A DNA stretch of 6,633 bases from Brevundimonas sp. (GTDB taxonomy: Bacteria; Pseudomonadota; Alphaproteobacteria; Caulobacterales; Caulobacteraceae). Made by a program: the position numbers and the translations under genes. This document shows positions 5,251 to 6,633 of the stretch, piece after piece. A model generated the notes under the pieces. That model did not search any database and had not been told where the DNA came from. It saw only the letters and a list, made by a program, of their open reading frames with translations. The stretch is taken from positions 1 through 6,633 of the forward strand of contig JADCBH010000272.1 of the NCBI GenBank assembly GCA_020253595.1, read 5' to 3'. Each line of letters starts with the position of its first letter. The stretch's first letter is position 1.

Positions 5251-5840
5251 TGATTTACCTTAGACCAGCCCAGTCGTCTTGTCCTCGTCACGGAAAGCCG
5301 ATGCATCGCCGATCCTGCCCCGGTTGCAACGCGGCCTACATGCGTGATTGGCAACGCCAGGCCCGGACGGCAGAGCCGTCGCGGGCGCTCGTGGACAGGG
5401 CCAAGCAGCGGGCGCGCCGGAAGAAGGTCCCGTATAGTCTGCGGCGCCAGGACCTCGTCATCCCGACGCATTGCCCTGTCTTGGGCATTTTGCTGGTGAT
5501 CGGAAGCACTCGGTCCGACGCCTCGCCGTCCCTCGACCGCATCGATCCGCACAAGGGTTACGTGCCCAGCAACGTTCGCGTGATCAGCGATCGCGCCAAC
5601 CGGCTGAAGGGTGATCGGTCCCTTTCGGAAATCCAGGCGCTGGCGATGGAGGGTCCGCGCGCCCGGCGAGCCGAACACGCCGCCGTCGCGGATTACATCG
5701 AACGCGAGAAGCTGTTGGTTGAGGTGAAGCGGCGGGCGGCTCTCGCCACGCCCAACAATCCGTGGCCGAAGATCGCCGATTTTCTGGAGGCGAAATTTCA
5801 ACGCTACGATCCGGTTCGCGCCAAACGGCTTCGTCAGTAA
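5250..5840 (+). CDS. Phage-type HNH-like endonuclease
   Basis: This 196-aa protein starts at ATG 5250, 6 nt after GGAG (5240-5243). Upstream in-frame TTG 5214 and ATG 5238 fall in the promoter or hairpin. Residues 11-26 form a possible zinc site (C11-x2-H14 and C23-x2-C26) followed by YMRDWQRQ, as in phage HNH/endonuclease VII-like proteins. Residues 46-122 carry the nuclease core: basic AKQRARRKKVPYSL, HCPVLGILL (C75), SPSLDRIDPHKGYV, NVRVISDRANRLKGD. The DRID...GY...N...AN..K pattern is that of a large family of phage HNH-superfamily proteins, in which Asp/Arg stand where classical HNH enzymes have Asp/His. Residues about 132-196 form a charged C-terminal extension I do not recognise. Nuclease activity is inferred from the family. 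Context with a divergent XRE gene suggests tightly repressed expression: a phage remnant, homing-type nuclease or defence cargo. Confidence 0.82.
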   Translation: MIYLRPAQSSCPRHGKPMHRRSCPGCNAAYMRDWQRQARTAEPSRALVDRAKQRARRKKVPYSLRRQDLVIPTHCPVLGILLVIGSTRSDASPSLDRIDPHKGYVPSNVRVISDRANRLKGDRSLSEIQALAMEGPRARRAEHAAVADYIEREKLLVEVKRRAALATPNNPWPKIADFLEAKFQRYDPVRAKRLRQ

Positions 5841-5957
5841 TCAAACGTCGAAGAGCAAGTATAACTTTAACCGTTTATTCTGGTTACTAATACGTTAACG
5901 GAAAAAACTACGGCAAATACAACAACTCGCTTGACATACTGAGTTGGTTAAGCCTTT
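5841..5957. other. AT-rich intergenic stretch with repeated GTTAA motifs
   Basis: This stretch is clearly richer in A and T than the rest of the window. It contains TTAACCG (5867-5873), GGTTAC (5882-5887), the palindrome CGTTAACG (5893-5900) and GGTTAAG (5946-5952). TAACC and GGTTA at 5868-5886 could pair weakly. I see no gene or convincing terminator. It could hold regulator-binding sites for the following HTH gene. Confidence 0.4.
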
Positions 5958-5959
5958 AT
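5923..5959 (+). promoter_or_regulatory. Probable promoter with flanking inverted repeat, upstream of the HTH gene
   Basis: A perfect -35 TTGACA (5931-5936) is followed 17 bp later by a weak -10 CTTTAT (5954-5959). CAACTC (5923-5928) and GAGTTG (5941-5946) form a 6-bp inverted repeat that brackets the -35 box, a usual place for an operator. The transcript would begin near 5966, ahead of the chosen start at 6015. Confidence 0.45.
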
Positions 5960-6014
5960 GAATGCATCACCAACGCACCGACCAATGGAGACGTGCAACG
6001 AAACAGGGGGACTC

Positions 6015-6326
6015 ATGACTGCCACGAGCCACAACCTCAGCCTGCTGGATGACCGCTGGCTGACCACACAGGAAGCCGCGACCTACATCGGCGTGAAGGT
6101 CGAGACCCTGTCCAAATGGAGGCTGCGTGGCCTGGGCCCCTGCTATTCCGCTGCCCTCGGTCGTGACCCGCGCTACCGTCTGTCCGATCTGCTGAACTAC
6201 ATGGCCACAAAGATGGCGACCAACACCCGCGAGGCGAAAGCGGTGCGGCGTGATCACAAGCCGTTCGAGAACGGCCATTTCACTCTGCGGCGTGGCGGGC
6301 GTCCTGCGCGCGGCGTCCGCTCTTGA
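6015..6326 (+). CDS. AlpA/excisionase-like helix-turn-helix protein
   Basis: This 103-aa DNA-binding protein has a MerR-type winged HTH of the excisionase (HTH_17) class at residues 15-63: WLTTQEAATYIGVKVETLSK, then WRLRGLGPCY and DPRYRLSDLLNYM. Such small proteins direct excision or gene expression in integrative elements, plasmids and prophages. I chose ATG 6015 because AGGGGG (6005-6010) lies 4 nt before it and the predicted promoter ends just after an alternative ATG at 5958; ATG 5985 is a third option. The C-terminal 40 residues are basic and of low complexity (REAKAVRRDHK, LRRGGRPARG), so they may contact DNA or be disordered. It suggests that mobile-element backbone begins here. Confidence 0.8.
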   Translation: MTATSHNLSLLDDRWLTTQEAATYIGVKVETLSKWRLRGLGPCYSAALGRDPRYRLSDLLNYMATKMATNTREAKAVRRDHKPFENGHFTLRRGGRPARGVRS

Positions 6327-6549
6327 GGCCGACCCCGCATCCGGTATCGATCCACGCGGGATGCCTCCAGGACGACGTGACTCTGGTTCCAGGTGGTGGC
6401 GGCTCTCTGGCGGTCGTCTTGCGGGACGAGTTTCGTATCCACGCGCCGGACGACGGCGGCATCGTTCGCTTGCTCGCTTTCTGCGGAAGGCGCAATAATG
6501 CGCGCAAAAGACGCGACCGAACAAGCCCGCATGCGACGGAAACCCCCAT
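6327..6549. other. 223-nt stretch without a convincing gene; possible decayed coding sequence
   Basis: No start with a good ribosome-binding site opens a protein I recognise. The frame beginning at TTG 6323 (overlapping the HTH stop as TTGA) is open to the window end. Up to about 6480 its third positions are mostly G or C, with protein-like segments such as LAVVLRDEFRIHAPDDGG, so it may be a small coupled gene or a remnant. A GGAAGG (6485-6490) precedes an ATG at 6498, but that frame has poor codon use after about 6550. Confidence 0.3.
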
Positions 6550-6633
6550 ATGCGCCATCTGCAGGTCTTCGCCATCGCGGCGCTGTTCGGGCTTTGCGCC
6601 TATGCGGTCGTGCGCGGGCTCGTCTATGCCAGC
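6550..6633 (+). CDS. Start of a membrane-anchored or exported protein, cut by the window end
   Basis: Twenty-eight codons from ATG 6550 to the edge encode a short basic N-terminus (MRHLQ) and a hydrophobic helix (VFAIAALFGLCAYAVV) followed by RGLVYAS. Nearly every codon ends in G or C, unlike the two other forward frames, so this is the likely coding frame here. The frame has a stop at 6496-6498 and no other start after it, which fixes the start; its ribosome-binding site is weak. The helix is a signal peptide or membrane anchor. A conjugative TraF-like signal peptidase would start in a similar way, but too little is present to say. Confidence 0.5.
   Translation, partial: MRHLQVFAIAALFGLCAYAVVRGLVYAS

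Noticed and set aside
4878..5840. Calling the XRE/HNH pair a toxin-antitoxin or restriction-modification system outright
   Set aside because: The genes are divergent rather than in one operon, no methyltransferase is present, and the nuclease family is mostly seen in phages; kept only as a hypothesis.
6498..6633. ATG at 6498 with GGAAGG upstream as the start of the last gene
   Set aside because: Beyond about 6550 this frame has low G/C at third positions and an Arg-rich product, whereas the 6550 frame has typical codon use and a clear hydrophobic segment.
1..6633. CRISPR arrays, tRNA or rRNA genes, insertion-sequence ends
   Set aside because: I saw no regularly spaced repeats with unique spacers, no tRNA-like cloverleaf, no rRNA sequence and no transposase or paired terminal repeats.

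Overview
The window is GC-rich, with codons ending mostly in G or C. Its gene content (a cop copper-resistance cluster, a MerR-type regulator, and short regulators of a mobile-element type) fits an alphaproteobacterium. A Caulobacterales (Brevundimonas-like) origin is my inference from protein style, not something the sequence proves. The layout looks like an accessory region: a metal-resistance module joined to mobile-element or phage-type genes.

Region 1 (1-3579, + strand) is a tightly packed copper operon. It contains a 5'-truncated copA (periplasmic multicopper oxidase), copB (outer-membrane protein with four His/Met repeats), copC (small periplasmic copper-binding protein with an unusual four-cysteine N-terminus) and a DUF411/CopG-like periplasmic protein. 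Genes overlap at stop/start codons or are 11 nt apart. The operon promoter and the start of copA lie upstream of the window, and no copRS or cusRS regulator is visible here.

Region 2 (3583-4889) is a self-contained regulatory pair. A MerR-family regulator on the minus strand, convergent with the cop operon, diverges from a gene for a membrane protein that joins an N-terminal glutaredoxin-like domain to a MauE/DoxX-like membrane domain. Between them lies a near-perfect copy of the classical mer operator/promoter: TTGACT, a dyad in a 19-20 bp spacer, then a TTAAGGA -10 region. No merT, merP or merA follows. The regulator lacks one of the three metal-binding cysteines of true MerR. This regulator/operator/redox-membrane-protein unit is the most interesting uncharacterised system in the window.

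Region 3 (4878-5840) holds a small XRE-type regulator (minus) and a divergent phage-type HNH-like nuclease (plus). They share a 57-nt gap containing a tandem 19-bp repeat that overlaps the predicted nuclease promoter. A strong hairpin separates this pair from region 2.

Region 4 (5841-6633) has a short AT-rich intergenic stretch with a promoter-like element and inverted repeats, then an AlpA/excisionase-like HTH protein, then about 220 nt without a convincing gene. It ends with the first 28 codons of a membrane-anchored or secreted protein cut by the window end. This region looks like mobile-element backbone.
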